A stretch of DNA of 64,000 nucleotides from a virus. The notes below the pieces were generated by a model. The model was not told the origin of the DNA. It did no database searches and saw nothing but the letters and a program-made list of their open reading frames with translations. Made by a program: the position numbers and the translations under genes. The stretch is from positions 1-64,000 of IMG/VR virus record IMGVR_UViG_3300037261_000044; one strand, written 5' to 3'. The first letter of the stretch is position 1. The number at the start of each line of letters is the position of its first letter. This document shows positions 27,288 to 34,467 of the stretch, piece after piece.

Positions 27288-27345
27288 CCGCTGGCAGGTG
27301 TGAAAACCTCTTGCCAGTATCGCCAGTCTCTACTGGCATCCAGTT

Positions 27346-28230
27346 CTACTTGCTGCGGAAGTTCACCACGAAGACGGCACCTGCGATGATGCAGAGAGTG
27401 CCGATGAGGAACGCTGCCGCAATCTCAACCCCGAGGAATCCCAAGAACTCCTGAGAGGTCATGGTCACATCCGCAGGCCCGGTGCCGGTGTCCGGCAGCA
27501 GGATGGTCGGCTGCTCAGCAAAGGCAGGGGCCAACGCAGGTGCGCTTGCCGTGCTCGTCGCGGTGGGGAACGGTGGCGGCGTCAGCGTCGCGACCGGTGT
27601 GAACGTCGCCGTTGGAGTGAACGTCGGAAGCGGCGTGTCCGTCGCCGTCGAGGTGAATGTAGCCGTCTCGGTCGGCGTTTCCGTGGCTGTTGCAGTGGCC
27701 GAATCCGTTGCAGTGGGTGTGTCCGTCGAGGTTGGCGTGTTCGTTGCTGTATCCGTAGACGTAGGTGTGTTCGTTGGCGTGTCCGTCGCCGTCGAAGTAG
27801 CCGTAGGTGTGTCCGTGGACGTGGCTGTGCCCGTAGGTGATGCAGTTGCGGTCGATGTGGCCGTGTTTGTGGGCGTGGAACTTGGCGTCGCTGTCGGCGT
27901 CGGGCATGTGTCAACTCCTACTTCGTACGTGGCGTTGGAGAAGTCGCCGGAGCCGACGTTGGTCACGGCGAGGTCGTGTGTCTTGCCGTCTTTGTCGAAT
28001 ACGAGGAAGACCACATCACCCGTGACGTTCCCGTTGAACAACACGATAGTGCCGTCCTCGGTCACCTTGAGGTGGCGTGTCTGGCCGCTGAATTGTGCCG
28101 AACTCAGCGAGAACGTCCCGCAGGTCTGGCTGGACGTGGAGTGCCACGCCAATGCGAGCGTGGGCTTCATGAGCAGTGCCCCTGTCAGGGCGATGGCCGC
28201 GATGAGAGCGACCCCAACAAACCGTTTCAT
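27346..28230 (-). CDS. Secreted surface protein with LPDTG sorting-like signal
   Basis: 294 aa. Signal peptide at residues 1-29 ([20 protein letters not shown], then ALAWH). A small beta domain of about 80 residues contains a Cys pair (TCGTF; VDTCPT). Next is a Thr/Pro/Ser/Ala linker of about 120 residues, then LPDTG about 50 residues before the end, a hydrophobic segment ([19 protein letters not shown]) and the basic tail NFRSK. This is the layout of sortase-anchored wall proteins, although LPDTG lies farther from the membrane segment than usual. Expression would place a phage-made domain on the infected cell surface, possibly blocking superinfection or altering adhesion. Function unproven. 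Confidence 0.75.
   Translation of the reverse strand: MKRFVGVALIAAIALTGALLMKPTLALAWHSTSSQTCGTFSLSSAQFSGQTRHLKVTEDGTIVLFNGNVTGDVVFLVFDKDGKTHDLAVTNVGSGDFSNATYEVGVDTCPTPTATPSSTPTNTATSTATASPTGTATSTDTPTATSTATDTPTNTPTSTDTATNTPTSTDTPTATDSATATATETPTETATFTSTATDTPLPTFTPTATFTPVATLTPPPFPTATSTASAPALAPAFAEQPTILLPDTGTGPADVTMTSQEFLGFLGVEIAAAFLIGTLCIIAGAVFVVNFRSK
27550..27905. repeat. Degenerate Thr/Pro-coding repeat tract
   Basis: Short, imperfect repeats built from GTGTCCGTC, GTCGCCGT and GTGTTCGT-type words encode the minus-strand Thr/Pro/Ala linker. All six frames are open here, so long antisense ORFs over this tract are artefacts. Confidence 0.7.
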
Positions 28231-28255
28231 CCTTCTTCTCCTTCTTGATTCTGAA

Positions 28256-28480
28256 CTAGCCGTCGAGCCAGTTTACAACAGATTCCTTGATGCGCGCAAG
28301 GGGCGACTGGTAGTCGTCCTTCACGGCGTCGATGACCTTCTGGAAGTCGTGCAGGTGGAAGCGTGCACACTCGCCGTACTGCTCTAAGGATTGCTCCCAC
28401 CCCGGCCCGAGGGCCGTATCCAACGTCAACTGCCTGTAGTTCGCTCTCGCCTCCGGGGTCGCGAGCATGTCTGGGGCCAT
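28256..28480 (-). CDS. Small protein of unknown function, 74 aa
   Basis: Start ATG at 28480 with GGGAGG upstream. Mostly helical and acidic, with one Cys and aromatic residues ([19 protein letters not shown]). No family recognised; first cytosolic gene beyond the surface protein. Confidence 0.6.
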   Translation of the reverse strand: MAPDMLATPEARANYRQLTLDTALGPGWEQSLEQYGECARFHLHDFQKVIDAVKDDYQSPLARIKESVVNWLDG

Positions 28481-28529
28481 CGTAACCTCCCTTCAAGAGT
28501 AGAACGTGCCGGAGGGGGAAATGTTACAG

Positions 28530-28748
28530 CTACCGTGTCCCGCCGTACCGCTTGGTGTTTTCGCTGTCGATGACCGCCGGGTGCTTGGTCATACCGTCGC
28601 AATACTGGATGCCGGGGGCGTACAGGCGCGCGATGCGCTTCACCTTCTTCCGGCACTTCGGGCATGGCTGCTTCTGGTCGGCGTTCTTGAACAGGACGGC
28701 GGCTTCAAACTCGCCATGGTCGGGGCAGGCGTAATCGTACGTGGGCAA
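28530..28748 (-). CDS. FmdB-like zinc-ribbon protein
   Basis: 72 aa, TTG start at 28748 with AGGAGG 6 nt upstream. The pattern YDYACPDHGEFE, then CPKCRKKVKRI, is the FmdB/CxxC regulatory ribbon found in small bacterial and phage proteins; here the first pair is C..H. Probable zinc binding; partner unknown. Confidence 0.7.
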   Translation of the reverse strand: MPTYDYACPDHGEFEAAVLFKNADQKQPCPKCRKKVKRIARLYAPGIQYCDGMTKHPAVIDSENTKRYGGTR

Positions 28749-28757
28749 GGGAACCTC

Positions 28758-29117
28758 CTAGTGGTGCGGCCACATCAGGCGCGGGTCGTGGCACTCGTTA
28801 CAGATGCCGCAGTACCCCGGCCTACGGTGGAGGGGAACCACGTACATCTCATACCGTATCACTCGTCCACCACCATACTCGTGACCAATCTTCGGGCTGA
28901 CACCAGCCTTCTCGATACTCTTCTCGTGCAGCAGAACGGCGATGTCGCGACGGATGGTTGTAGCACCGACAGGCACGAAGACGTGACTTGACAGAGCGCG
29001 CCCGCAGCGCTGTTGCCAGTCCGTCAGTATCTCGGGGACGGTGAGTGGCTCGCCACGGCACAGCAATCCCTGAATGAACGTCCGGCGCGTCGCTGCACGC
29101 AGCGTTGTCCTGCTCAT
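28758..29117 (-). CDS. Possible winged-helix protein with Cys-rich tail
   Basis: 119 aa from ATG 29117. A basic N-terminus (RTTLRAATRRTFIQ) and a helix-turn-helix-like segment (about residues 20-80) containing TTIRRDIAVLLHEKSIEKAG are followed by the tail CGICNECHD. It looks like a small DNA-binding protein with a metal site and could regulate this block. Its start overlaps the preceding gene end. Confidence 0.5.
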   Translation of the reverse strand: MSRTTLRAATRRTFIQGLLCRGEPLTVPEILTDWQQRCGRALSSHVFVPVGATTIRRDIAVLLHEKSIEKAGVSPKIGHEYGGGRVIRYEMYVVPLHRRPGYCGICNECHDPRLMWPHH

Positions 29118-29317
29118 TTCTTCTGGTGCTTTGCACAGCGGTCGTTGGCGGTCACCCGCTTGCCGCAGTATTGCCCGCCCCGGTAGTCGAGGCACCCGGT
29201 GTCCGGTACGCCACGGAAAATCTTCTTCATGCGAGCGCGCTCCGGGCTATCCGGTTGCGGCGCTTCACACGTACAGGAAGGGCAGTGGCGTAACTGGACA
29301 CGTGGCAGGTCAGGCAT
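29114..29317 (-). CDS. Cys-rich protein, 67 aa
   Basis: ATG at 29317 with GGGGGAAA upstream; the start lies inside the end of the cupin-like gene. Contains CPSCTCEAP, then C...YCGKRV..NDRCAKH, suggesting two zinc sites. Function unknown. Confidence 0.6.
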   Translation of the reverse strand: MPDLPRVQLRHCPSCTCEAPQPDSPERARMKKIFRGVPDTGCLDYRGGQYCGKRVTANDRCAKHQKK

Positions 29318-29876
29318 CGAGCGTTTCCCCCAACGTGTCGGCGTCGAGGTATACCAGCGCCTTGTGGACGTACGGCAGAAGCAGATGGACTTGCTCGATG
29401 TCACGGACGAACGTGTTGTCCACGCTGCCGCCCTGCGGCACCGCGACCCGTGCGCCTGCCGTGACGTTCTTCCGGGTCTTCGTCATCACCGTCACGGTGA
29501 AGCCCTCGTGCTTGGTCTCGTGAAACCACCCAGCGTGGAACTGGTACTGGTACCCGGCGGGCAGGCGCAGCGACTCGAACTCGCTGAGGTTGCCGCGCAT
29601 CCCCGGCAGCTTCTTCAGTTGCGTCTCTTCACCATCGAGCCACGGCTGCACGCCCCAGAGTTCGAAGTCGCCCTTCTGGTCTTGCGTGAAGTCGTACGCG
29701 ATGTGAATCAGCGTCCCGGCGACGATGCGCGACGTGAAGTCAAACGTGTGGTCGTGAATGGGTGTGTTGATGGTCTGCGCCGGAGGCAGGGACTCGTCCC
29801 AGATGTTGATGCGACGGAAGTCGTTGATGTTCACTTGGATGAACCCGTTCGGGTGCAGTCTTGGCTCGCTAAGCAT
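29310..29876 (-). CDS. Cupin-fold protein
   Basis: 188 aa. A single-domain beta barrel is suggested by the metal-type motif PIHDHTFDF (about residues 39-47) and a second motif QFHAGWFHETKHEGFTVTV (about residues 111-129), the usual two-motif cupin layout with His/Glu ligands. Cupins act as dioxygenases, isomerases or ligand binders; substrate cannot be told. Start and stop both overlap neighbours, so it is part of the coupled chain. Confidence 0.6.
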   Translation of the reverse strand: MLSEPRLHPNGFIQVNINDFRRINIWDESLPPAQTINTPIHDHTFDFTSRIVAGTLIHIAYDFTQDQKGDFELWGVQPWLDGEETQLKKLPGMRGNLSEFESLRLPAGYQYQFHAGWFHETKHEGFTVTVMTKTRKNVTAGARVAVPQGGSVDNTFVRDIEQVHLLLPYVHKALVYLDADTLGETLDA

Positions 29877-30108
29877 CGTCGTCGTCCTCTTCCTCTAGGG
29901 GCCGGGTGCCCCACTCTTTCGTGTCCCACTTCCATGGCTCGATGGCCGTCCGGCACTGCTTTGGGCCGCGCCCGCGCTGCCGCAGGTTTCGGTCGATGAT
30001 GACGTGGTTCTTCTCAGCGACCTTGGCTTCCTTAGGAGAGTATACACCAAACCAGAACTCGTCGCTGCCGCCGGTCTTGCTAACGTGGGTGATGTGCAGT
30101 TGGTTCAT
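29869..30108 (-). CDS. Unknown protein, 79 aa
   Basis: ATG at 30108 overlaps the stop of the upstream microprotein (ATGA). An in-frame GTG at 30123 with GAAGG 7 nt upstream is an alternative start. A beta segment (SDEFWFGVYSPKEA), a basic middle (RNLRQRGRGPKQCR) and an acidic tail. No family recognised. Confidence 0.55.
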   Translation of the reverse strand: MNQLHITHVSKTGGSDEFWFGVYSPKEAKVAEKNHVIIDRNLRQRGRGPKQCRTAIEPWKWDTKEWGTRPLEEEDDDDA

Positions 30109-30224
30109 TCCTTCGGTTCCCACCCCGTGCCTTCGCAGTTGTCGCAGGGGTCAGAGTCCGGGTCTTCCGGCTCGCTAAAGCCGCTACCGCCGCACGTGTT
30201 GCATATGGTGCCGTCACTTGGCAT
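30105..30224 (-). CDS. DnaJ-type zinc microprotein, 39 aa
   Basis: Two CxxCxGxG-like units: CNTCGGSG and CDNCEGTG, the hallmark of the DnaJ central zinc domain, here as a free-standing peptide. It starts inside the preceding microprotein and ends with an ATGA overlap into the next gene. No clear ribosome site; translational coupling is likely. Confidence 0.55.
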   Translation of the reverse strand: MPSDGTICNTCGGSGFSEPEDPDSDPCDNCEGTGWEPKE

Positions 30225-30306
30225 GCGTGCACTCGCAGCCCCGGCCCCAGCAGGCCGCGCAGTCGCCAATCATGCAGGATGGACACTTCCCCACTCCCGT
30301 GGTCAT
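30214..30306 (-). CDS. Cys-rich microprotein, 30 aa
   Basis: ATG at 30306 overlaps the upstream stop (ATGA). Six Cys residues occur within about 20 residues (KCPSCMIGDCAACWGRGCEC), then THAK. One or two zinc sites are plausible. The perfect overlaps on both sides support a real gene. Confidence 0.5.
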   Translation of the reverse strand: MTTGVGKCPSCMIGDCAACWGRGCECTHAK

Positions 30307-30482
30307 TTAGCACCTACCCCGTTATTCTTAGGGAACTCACGCGGCACCCGGTCTTTGCACCAGCAGCAGACGTTCGCCGGAACGCGGGTGCCATCTGCCC
30401 AAGGCCCATGGTTAGGGTCGTGTACCTGCTCGTCGCTGGGATGCCAGCAGTGCTTGCACCTGAGCCAGTCGAAGATGCTCAT
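30303..30482 (-). CDS. Cys-rich protein, 59 aa
   Basis: ATG at 30482 overlaps the upstream stop. CKHCWHPSDEQVHD followed by NVCCWCKDRV resembles a compact zinc knuckle, and a basic tail follows. Function unknown. Confidence 0.6.
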   Translation of the reverse strand: MSIFDWLRCKHCWHPSDEQVHDPNHGPWADGTRVPANVCCWCKDRVPREFPKNNGVGAK

Positions 30483-30574
30483 CGCACCACCGCCTGACAC
30501 GGGCTGATGTCGTAGCCCTTCTGGTAGCGCCGGGAGCACCACCAGCAGTATCCTCGAACCCACACGTGTTTCAT
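30479..30574 (-). CDS. Cys/Trp microprotein, 31 aa
   Basis: ATG at 30574 overlaps the upstream stop. Motif YCWWCSRRYQKGY with a further Cys. Part of the coupled microprotein chain; unknown role. Confidence 0.45.
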   Translation of the reverse strand: MKHVWVRGYCWWCSRRYQKGYDISPCQAVVR

Positions 30575-30711
30575 GAGTTCACCGCCTGCCACATGGCAAT
30601 CCACATTGCGCCGCAGGTGACTACCACCATCGCCAGCACTGTGATGAAAGCGAATGCGATGATGCTGTAGAGAACAAGCAACAGGGCATTCCCGACATAC
30701 TCTAGTTTCAT
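30571..30711 (-). CDS. Small membrane protein, 46 aa
   Basis: ATG at 30711 with GAGGTG upstream. Nearly the whole chain is hydrophobic (ALLLVLYSIIAFAFITVLAM, then VVVTC), enough for one or two membrane segments. The ATGA overlap couples it to the next gene. It might be a small holin or inner-membrane effector; no evidence beyond hydrophobicity. Confidence 0.6.
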   Translation of the reverse strand: MKLEYVGNALLLVLYSIIAFAFITVLAMVVVTCGAMWIAMWQAVNS

Positions 30712-30715
30712 GACT

Positions 30716-30814
30716 TCACCTCGACCCAACGGCCTTTGCCGGTGGATACGCCCCACTCACGGTACTGGCGCTTTGCATGTCGCAGTGAACTGGGTTGATG
30801 ATGTGCTTCGTCAT
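30716..30814 (-). CDS. Microprotein with TKHIINPV motif, 32 aa
   Basis: ATG at 30814 overlaps the integrase stop (ATGA). The N-terminal motif MTKHIINPVHCD recurs inside the 62362-63207 product (LTKHIINPVRPRC), and the DNA shares a 19-mer there. It may be a reduced copy of that zinc module. Confidence 0.45.
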   Translation of the reverse strand: MTKHIINPVHCDMQSASTVSGAYPPAKAVGSR

Positions 30815-31374
30815 AGCCATCTCTCCATGGCGACCGCCGCACGGTCGCTGTCTGTGCTGTCGTAGCCGTCGTAAAACTTGGCAGTGGTGACAGGGCTGCT
30901 GTGCCCAAGCGTGCGCTGCACCGTCCGCATGTCGCCGTTGGTGGCGCGCAGGAGCATGGTGGCGCAGGTGTGGCGCAGAGAGTGCGGATGCGCCCAGTCT
31001 GGCAGGCCAGCGGAGGCGAAGCACTTCTGGGTGATGTATCGGGCCGCTCGGGGTGATAGGGCTGCTGAGCGGTCTGTGCGCGCCGAGAAGACGAACTCTC
31101 CGGTGGAATGGTTCAGGTGGTCAAGTAGGGCGGCAGCAGCCTGAGTGGGCAGCGTCACTGTACGGCGCTTGCCGCCCTTACCTGCGAACGTGAGTCGGAC
31201 GACGCCTTCGACCTCGAAGACTTCATCACGACGGAGGCCGGACGCCTCGGCAATGCGCAGACCTCCCAGAACCATGGTGCTGAGTAAAGCCCGGTCGCGC
31301 CGCCCGGAACGACAACGAAGGTCTGGCACCTCAAGAAGGCGTCCCACTTCGTCTTTGCTGAGCACCTGCACCAT
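30811..31374 (-). CDS. Tyrosine recombinase, catalytic domain only
   Basis: 187 aa; ATG at 31374 with GGAG upstream. Active-site set: Arg in GGLRIAEA, a GKGGKRR beta-hairpin Lys, HSLRH (HxxR), LGHSS and the Tyr nucleophile in KFYDGYD. The usual N-terminal SAM-like core-binding domain is absent, so the protein is about half the size of an integrase. It could act as a resolvase of genome dimers, or as a minimal integrase with a helper. No excisionase, repressor or att site was recognised, so lysogeny is not demonstrated. Confidence 0.85.
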   Translation of the reverse strand: MVQVLSKDEVGRLLEVPDLRCRSGRRDRALLSTMVLGGLRIAEASGLRRDEVFEVEGVVRLTFAGKGGKRRTVTLPTQAAAALLDHLNHSTGEFVFSARTDRSAALSPRAARYITQKCFASAGLPDWAHPHSLRHTCATMLLRATNGDMRTVQRTLGHSSPVTTAKFYDGYDSTDSDRAAVAMERWL

Positions 31375-31618
31375 TTCTTAATCTCCTGCTGTTCTCAAGA
31401 AGAGCACTCGCTACTCTCAAGAACGCAGCTATCGTCTCGGTGTTACAGCAGTGTACGTGCTTCTCCCTGAGGGTGTCAAGGAGCCGGGACTCAGGAATCG
31501 CCCGCGAGCAGTTGATGCACTCGTAGTCGCGAATCCTCGCTCCCTCTGCCGGGTACGCCATGAGGTGCAGCGACCCGTGACAGACTGGACACCCGTGATT
31601 TATCACCGGCCAATCCAT
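31331..31618 (-). CDS. Zinc-ribbon protein, 95 aa
   Basis: ATG at 31618 lies inside the end of the phosphoesterase gene. A CPVCHGSL...CINCS ribbon occupies the N-terminal half; helices with Ala/Leu follow. Its 3' end overlaps the recombinase start by 44 nt. Possibly a regulator or partner of either neighbour. Confidence 0.6.
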   Translation of the reverse strand: MDWPVINHGCPVCHGSLHLMAYPAEGARIRDYECINCSRAIPESRLLDTLREKHVHCCNTETIAAFLRVASALLENSRRLRNGAGAQQRRSGTPS

Positions 31619-32817
31619 TCCTGAAACTGGCGCATCTCTTCAACGGAGGCGAGGTGCAGAATCTCCTTGTGCACCATCCCGTGCTTCGGGTGCATGAACC
31701 AGAGGTCTTGGGACGGCAGCGACGCCGCAGGGCGCGACATGCTGATGCTGAAGTCCGAGGGGCCGACGAAGCAGCCGCCCTGACTGATGGCACCGCCAAT
31801 CTCGTGCTCAGCCATCTGGCTCTCGTGCAGGTGCGCCTTGACGAGGTAGTTGATGGTCTCGCCGACGACGCTGTTCCACGCCAGCTTGGTCGCCATGGCC
31901 CCGGTGTACGTGGACTGGATGCCCTTCATGCCGTGGCCGTGCGTGATGAGGAACTTGAACCCCAGCACGTCGAGCAGCATGCGCGGGCTGGACGCGATGT
32001 AGAAGTCGATGGCCCCGCCGCTCATGATGCGGACGCCACCCGGCGTCATCGAGGTGTTCCACTCGCCGCCTACAGAGGCGCGAATGCGGTCGGCGATGTT
32101 CTGCCACGCCATGAGTTCGATGTTGTCCGGCGGAAAGGCGTCCTTGGCGCTCTGGGCGATGCGCCCGTGGTTGCCGTGCACCTTGTAGATGGTGATGTGC
32201 TTGTAGCGCTCAAGCAGCGACAGGAGGACGTTCGACACGTCGTCCACGAAGCCGAGGTACTGGAAGCCGATGGACTCCGACATGCTGAACGCCTGCGTGC
32301 CGAACATCTTGCCGTGGCCCTCGAAGTCGTCGCCCAGCGCGAGCAGGTGGCCCTCTTCAACGGTCGTCGTCAGTTGGTGCAGTTGCGTGAACCGGAGGAC
32401 GAGGTTGCGCCACCGGGCCAGCCGGTCACGCGCGATGTCCGGGTCGTAGAAGGCGAAGCCGCCGTTCACACGCGGGTCTATCTTGCTGCCGAAGTGGTAG
32501 TCGTGAAACGGGAAGACGGCCTGAATGGGACTGTCGAACCCCATGTCCTTCAGTTGCGTGGCCTTGATTATCTTCGGGACAGGCGGGAGAGCAATGCGGC
32601 TCTCAAGGAACTTCGCGGCGTCGCCGTAGAGTTCGTTCTGAAGTTCCCGGCGCTGCTCTTCAATCTTCTTGTCGGCGGCGATGGAAGCCGTCTTGTTTAC
32701 GTGCGCCTCACGCTTTTCGTACCCCTTACGGGCGTTCTCGACACGGTGTTCGTCCGTGCAATACTTTGCGTCCTTGCGGGCCTTCTCGTGACACGGAGGG
32801 AACTTGCAGATAGCCAT
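31603..32817 (-). CDS. Metallophosphoesterase with N-terminal zinc motif
   Basis: 404 aa; ATG at 32817 with AAGGAG upstream. The N-terminus has CKFPPCHEKARKDAKYC with a nearby His, a plausible zinc knuckle, then a charged helix. The phosphoesterase core shows FHDYHFGSK, LALGDDFEGHG, VHGNHGR, ITHGHGMKG and AHLHESQ, the order of metal ligands seen in calcineurin-like enzymes. It probably hydrolyses phosphodiesters in nucleic acid or a nucleotide; the exact substrate is unknown. It is distinct from the SbcD-like protein at 36606. Confidence 0.8.
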   Translation of the reverse strand: MAICKFPPCHEKARKDAKYCTDEHRVENARKGYEKREAHVNKTASIAADKKIEEQRRELQNELYGDAAKFLESRIALPPVPKIIKATQLKDMGFDSPIQAVFPFHDYHFGSKIDPRVNGGFAFYDPDIARDRLARWRNLVLRFTQLHQLTTTVEEGHLLALGDDFEGHGKMFGTQAFSMSESIGFQYLGFVDDVSNVLLSLLERYKHITIYKVHGNHGRIAQSAKDAFPPDNIELMAWQNIADRIRASVGGEWNTSMTPGGVRIMSGGAIDFYIASSPRMLLDVLGFKFLITHGHGMKGIQSTYTGAMATKLAWNSVVGETINYLVKAHLHESQMAEHEIGGAISQGGCFVGPSDFSISMSRPAASLPSQDLWFMHPKHGMVHKEILHLASVEEMRQFQEWIGR

Positions 32818-32850
32818 GAAAACTCCTTGCGATACTCTTCAGTGTACCAG

Positions 32851-33360
32851 TTACGGTACCACGATGCCGTTCACTGCGCGGCGCGCCCACCACGCTGCCA
32901 AGTCTTCGAGCGAAGGGAAGAATCGCTTGCTCAAGCCGATGAGAAACATGTCCGGCTGCTCCGACTCGTCCACGTAGAGGATAGGCGTGTTGGTCGCAGC
33001 GGCGTAGCCCATCTCTGCGGCCATGCCGTGGCTGGCATAGCCGCCGGGGTAGTACGCGATGATGAGTTGTGCCCGTTCAACGAGCGCGATGTCCTGCGCT
33101 ACGAACTGGTAGAGCGCGTCTTGCTTGCTGTCACGGAATGGGTCGAGGCCGACGACTGGAAGATGCGCCTCTATCCACTCGCGCCAGTTGCGTCCGTTCT
33201 GGACGCTACGCCCTCCGGCGATGTACGTGTCCACCGGCTCTATGCCCGCATCGCGCCAGAACTTCTGCCACACCAGCGGGTCAGCATCCCTGTCCGGGAC
33301 GGTAGTATACGTCTCGGGTATCGGGTCAGCGGGCAGGCGCTTCAACAGTCTCACTTCCAT
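32851..33360 (-). CDS. Nucleoside 2-deoxyribosyltransferase-like protein A
   Basis: 169 aa. Family pattern: TYIAGG near residue 46, a DPFRDSK loop, ALVERAQLIIAYYPGGYASHG and AAEMGYAAATNTPILYV. These Rossmann-like enzymes move or hydrolyse deoxyribosyl bonds of nucleosides or nucleoside monophosphates. The next gene encodes a second member, with start and stop in direct contact. Role in phage nucleotide remodelling, or in removing a host signal nucleotide, is inference. Confidence 0.7.
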   Translation of the reverse strand: MEVRLLKRLPADPIPETYTTVPDRDADPLVWQKFWRDAGIEPVDTYIAGGRSVQNGRNWREWIEAHLPVVGLDPFRDSKQDALYQFVAQDIALVERAQLIIAYYPGGYASHGMAAEMGYAAATNTPILYVDESEQPDMFLIGLSKRFFPSLEDLAAWWARRAVNGIVVP

Positions 33361-33788
33361 CAGGGCACCTTCTTCAGTTCCGCCATGAGTTCATCAGGCG
33401 TGAACACTACGCGCGTGGCGAAACGGTACATGACATCCCAGCGCCACTCTGGCTCTTCATCGAAGAGGATGAACGTCGGGCGTCCCATCCCCGCCATGTA
33501 CCCTAACTCAAGATGGCCGGACTTGCCAGCCGGGAGCACCAGCACTGCTACGTCGGAGTCTTGCAGGTGATGCAGGTCGAACTCAAAGACGTGTGTCGCT
33601 GCGTGACCGTAGAGCGCTTCCTTGTAGGTGCGCTCACGCTGCTGCTCATAGAACTTCCACGAGTCATCGGCTTTCTCTCCGGCGGCGAACCAGTCATCGA
33701 AGACCTCGTAGCCGCCAATGCGAAGGATGGCCGCAATGACTTGCACCCGTGGGTTCCTGAGCGAGCCGATGAGATAGACCTTTGTCAT
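33360..33788 (-). CDS. Nucleoside 2-deoxyribosyltransferase-like protein B
   Basis: 142 aa, one base overlap with gene A. Begins KVYLIGSLRNPRV, has EVFDDWFAAGEKADD, and the active-site strand LQDSDVAVLVLPAGKSGHLE followed by GYMAGMGRPTFIL, typical of the deoxyribosyltransferase-like fold. It is shorter than protein A and only distantly similar, so the pair may form a heteromer or act on different nucleotides. Confidence 0.7.
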   Translation of the reverse strand: MTKVYLIGSLRNPRVQVIAAILRIGGYEVFDDWFAAGEKADDSWKFYEQQRERTYKEALYGHAATHVFEFDLHHLQDSDVAVLVLPAGKSGHLELGYMAGMGRPTFILFDEEPEWRWDVMYRFATRVVFTPDELMAELKKVP

Positions 33789-34216
33789 GGCTTCACCGTA
33801 GCAGTCGTCTCGCCCCTAGTCAAGGCAAGCAACACATTCGCACACTGGGCACGCCTCAGGTAGGCGGCGGCACGGTCGAACGCCTCAGGCGCGTTGCGGA
33901 AGTAGCCAACCATCTTGTTGCAGGGGCCGCAGAGCAGTCCCCTGACCAGACCTGTATCGTGGTCGTGGTCTACAGCGAGGCGCTTCGTCTTACCGGTGGC
34001 GCGCTGGCAGATGGCACAGGCACCGCCCTGCTCCCGGTACATGCGCTCGTAGGCTCCCGGTTCGAGGCCGTAGGTCTTTGCCACCATCCGCTCGTGGTTG
34101 TGCGCTCTCTGTCGCTTACGGAATGCACGGTGGTGCGTCGCACAGCGTGGGCCGGGGTACGGCGCAGGCCGCATGGAGCCGGGAGTACAGTCCTTGCAGG
34201 CAACGTCAGCACTCAC
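33785..34216 (-). CDS. Endonuclease VII-type Holliday-junction resolvase
   Basis: 143 aa, GTG start at 34216 overlapping the upstream stop. Signature: EQGGACAICQ, then AVDHDHDTGLVRGLLCGPCN (two Cys pairs and the DHDHDTG core) and a following helix, as in T4 gp49-like nucleases. An extra N-terminal Cys/His cluster (CKDCTPG...CATHH) adds a possible second zinc site. It would debranch replicated DNA before packaging, matching the recombination genes in this block. Confidence 0.85.
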   Translation of the reverse strand: MSADVACKDCTPGSMRPAPYPGPRCATHHRAFRKRQRAHNHERMVAKTYGLEPGAYERMYREQGGACAICQRATGKTKRLAVDHDHDTGLVRGLLCGPCNKMVGYFRNAPEAFDRAAAYLRRAQCANVLLALTRGETTATVKP

Positions 34217-34467
34217 AGTCCACCATGCTCTTTGCAGCGCGCATGAAGTGGGTCGCGACCGTCATACACATGGCCTTTGCAAGAGCCAAGCGGTGTACCC
34301 TCACCTTCGAATTGGCAGGTTGGGCGCGGGGCCATCGCCATGGCGACTAGGGCGTGCGGACGACAGTAGTGCTTGGTACCCACCTCGTAGTCGCCGTCGC
34401 TCTTGCAGCGGTCAGAGGGTAGATAATCTATCCCGGCGTCAGCCTCATAAGCGTCACACTGATTCAT
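34213..34467 (-). CDS. Cys-rich protein, 84 aa
   Basis: ATG at 34467 overlaps the upstream stop (ATGA). Six Cys and several His are spread over the chain (CDAYEAD, DRCKSDGDY, YCRPHA, TCQFEGEG, SCKGH, CKEHGG). Probable zinc-binding protein; family unknown. Confidence 0.6.
   Translation of the reverse strand: MNQCDAYEADAGIDYLPSDRCKSDGDYEVGTKHYCRPHALVAMAMAPRPTCQFEGEGTPLGSCKGHVYDGRDPLHARCKEHGGL

Noticed and set aside
27550-27905. CRISPR-like or minisatellite array
   Set aside because: Repeats are short, imperfect and in coding phase for Thr/Pro; no constant repeat with unique spacers.
27461-28387. Plus-strand ORF of 308 codons with Val/Gly/Ser repeats opposite the LPDTG protein
   Set aside because: It reads the complement of the Thr/Pro tract; the minus-strand protein has signal peptide, stalk and anchor.
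30811-31374. Prophage integration module
   Set aside because: Only a recombinase catalytic domain was found; no repressor, excisionase or attachment site was recognised, so temperate lifestyle is not claimed.
31654-33570. Long plus-strand ORF of 638 codons opposite the phosphoesterase and deoxyribosyltransferase genes
   Set aside because: It is antisense to genes with clear motifs and good ribosome sites, and its composition (Arg/Val/His-rich, no motifs) is that of a high-GC shadow frame.
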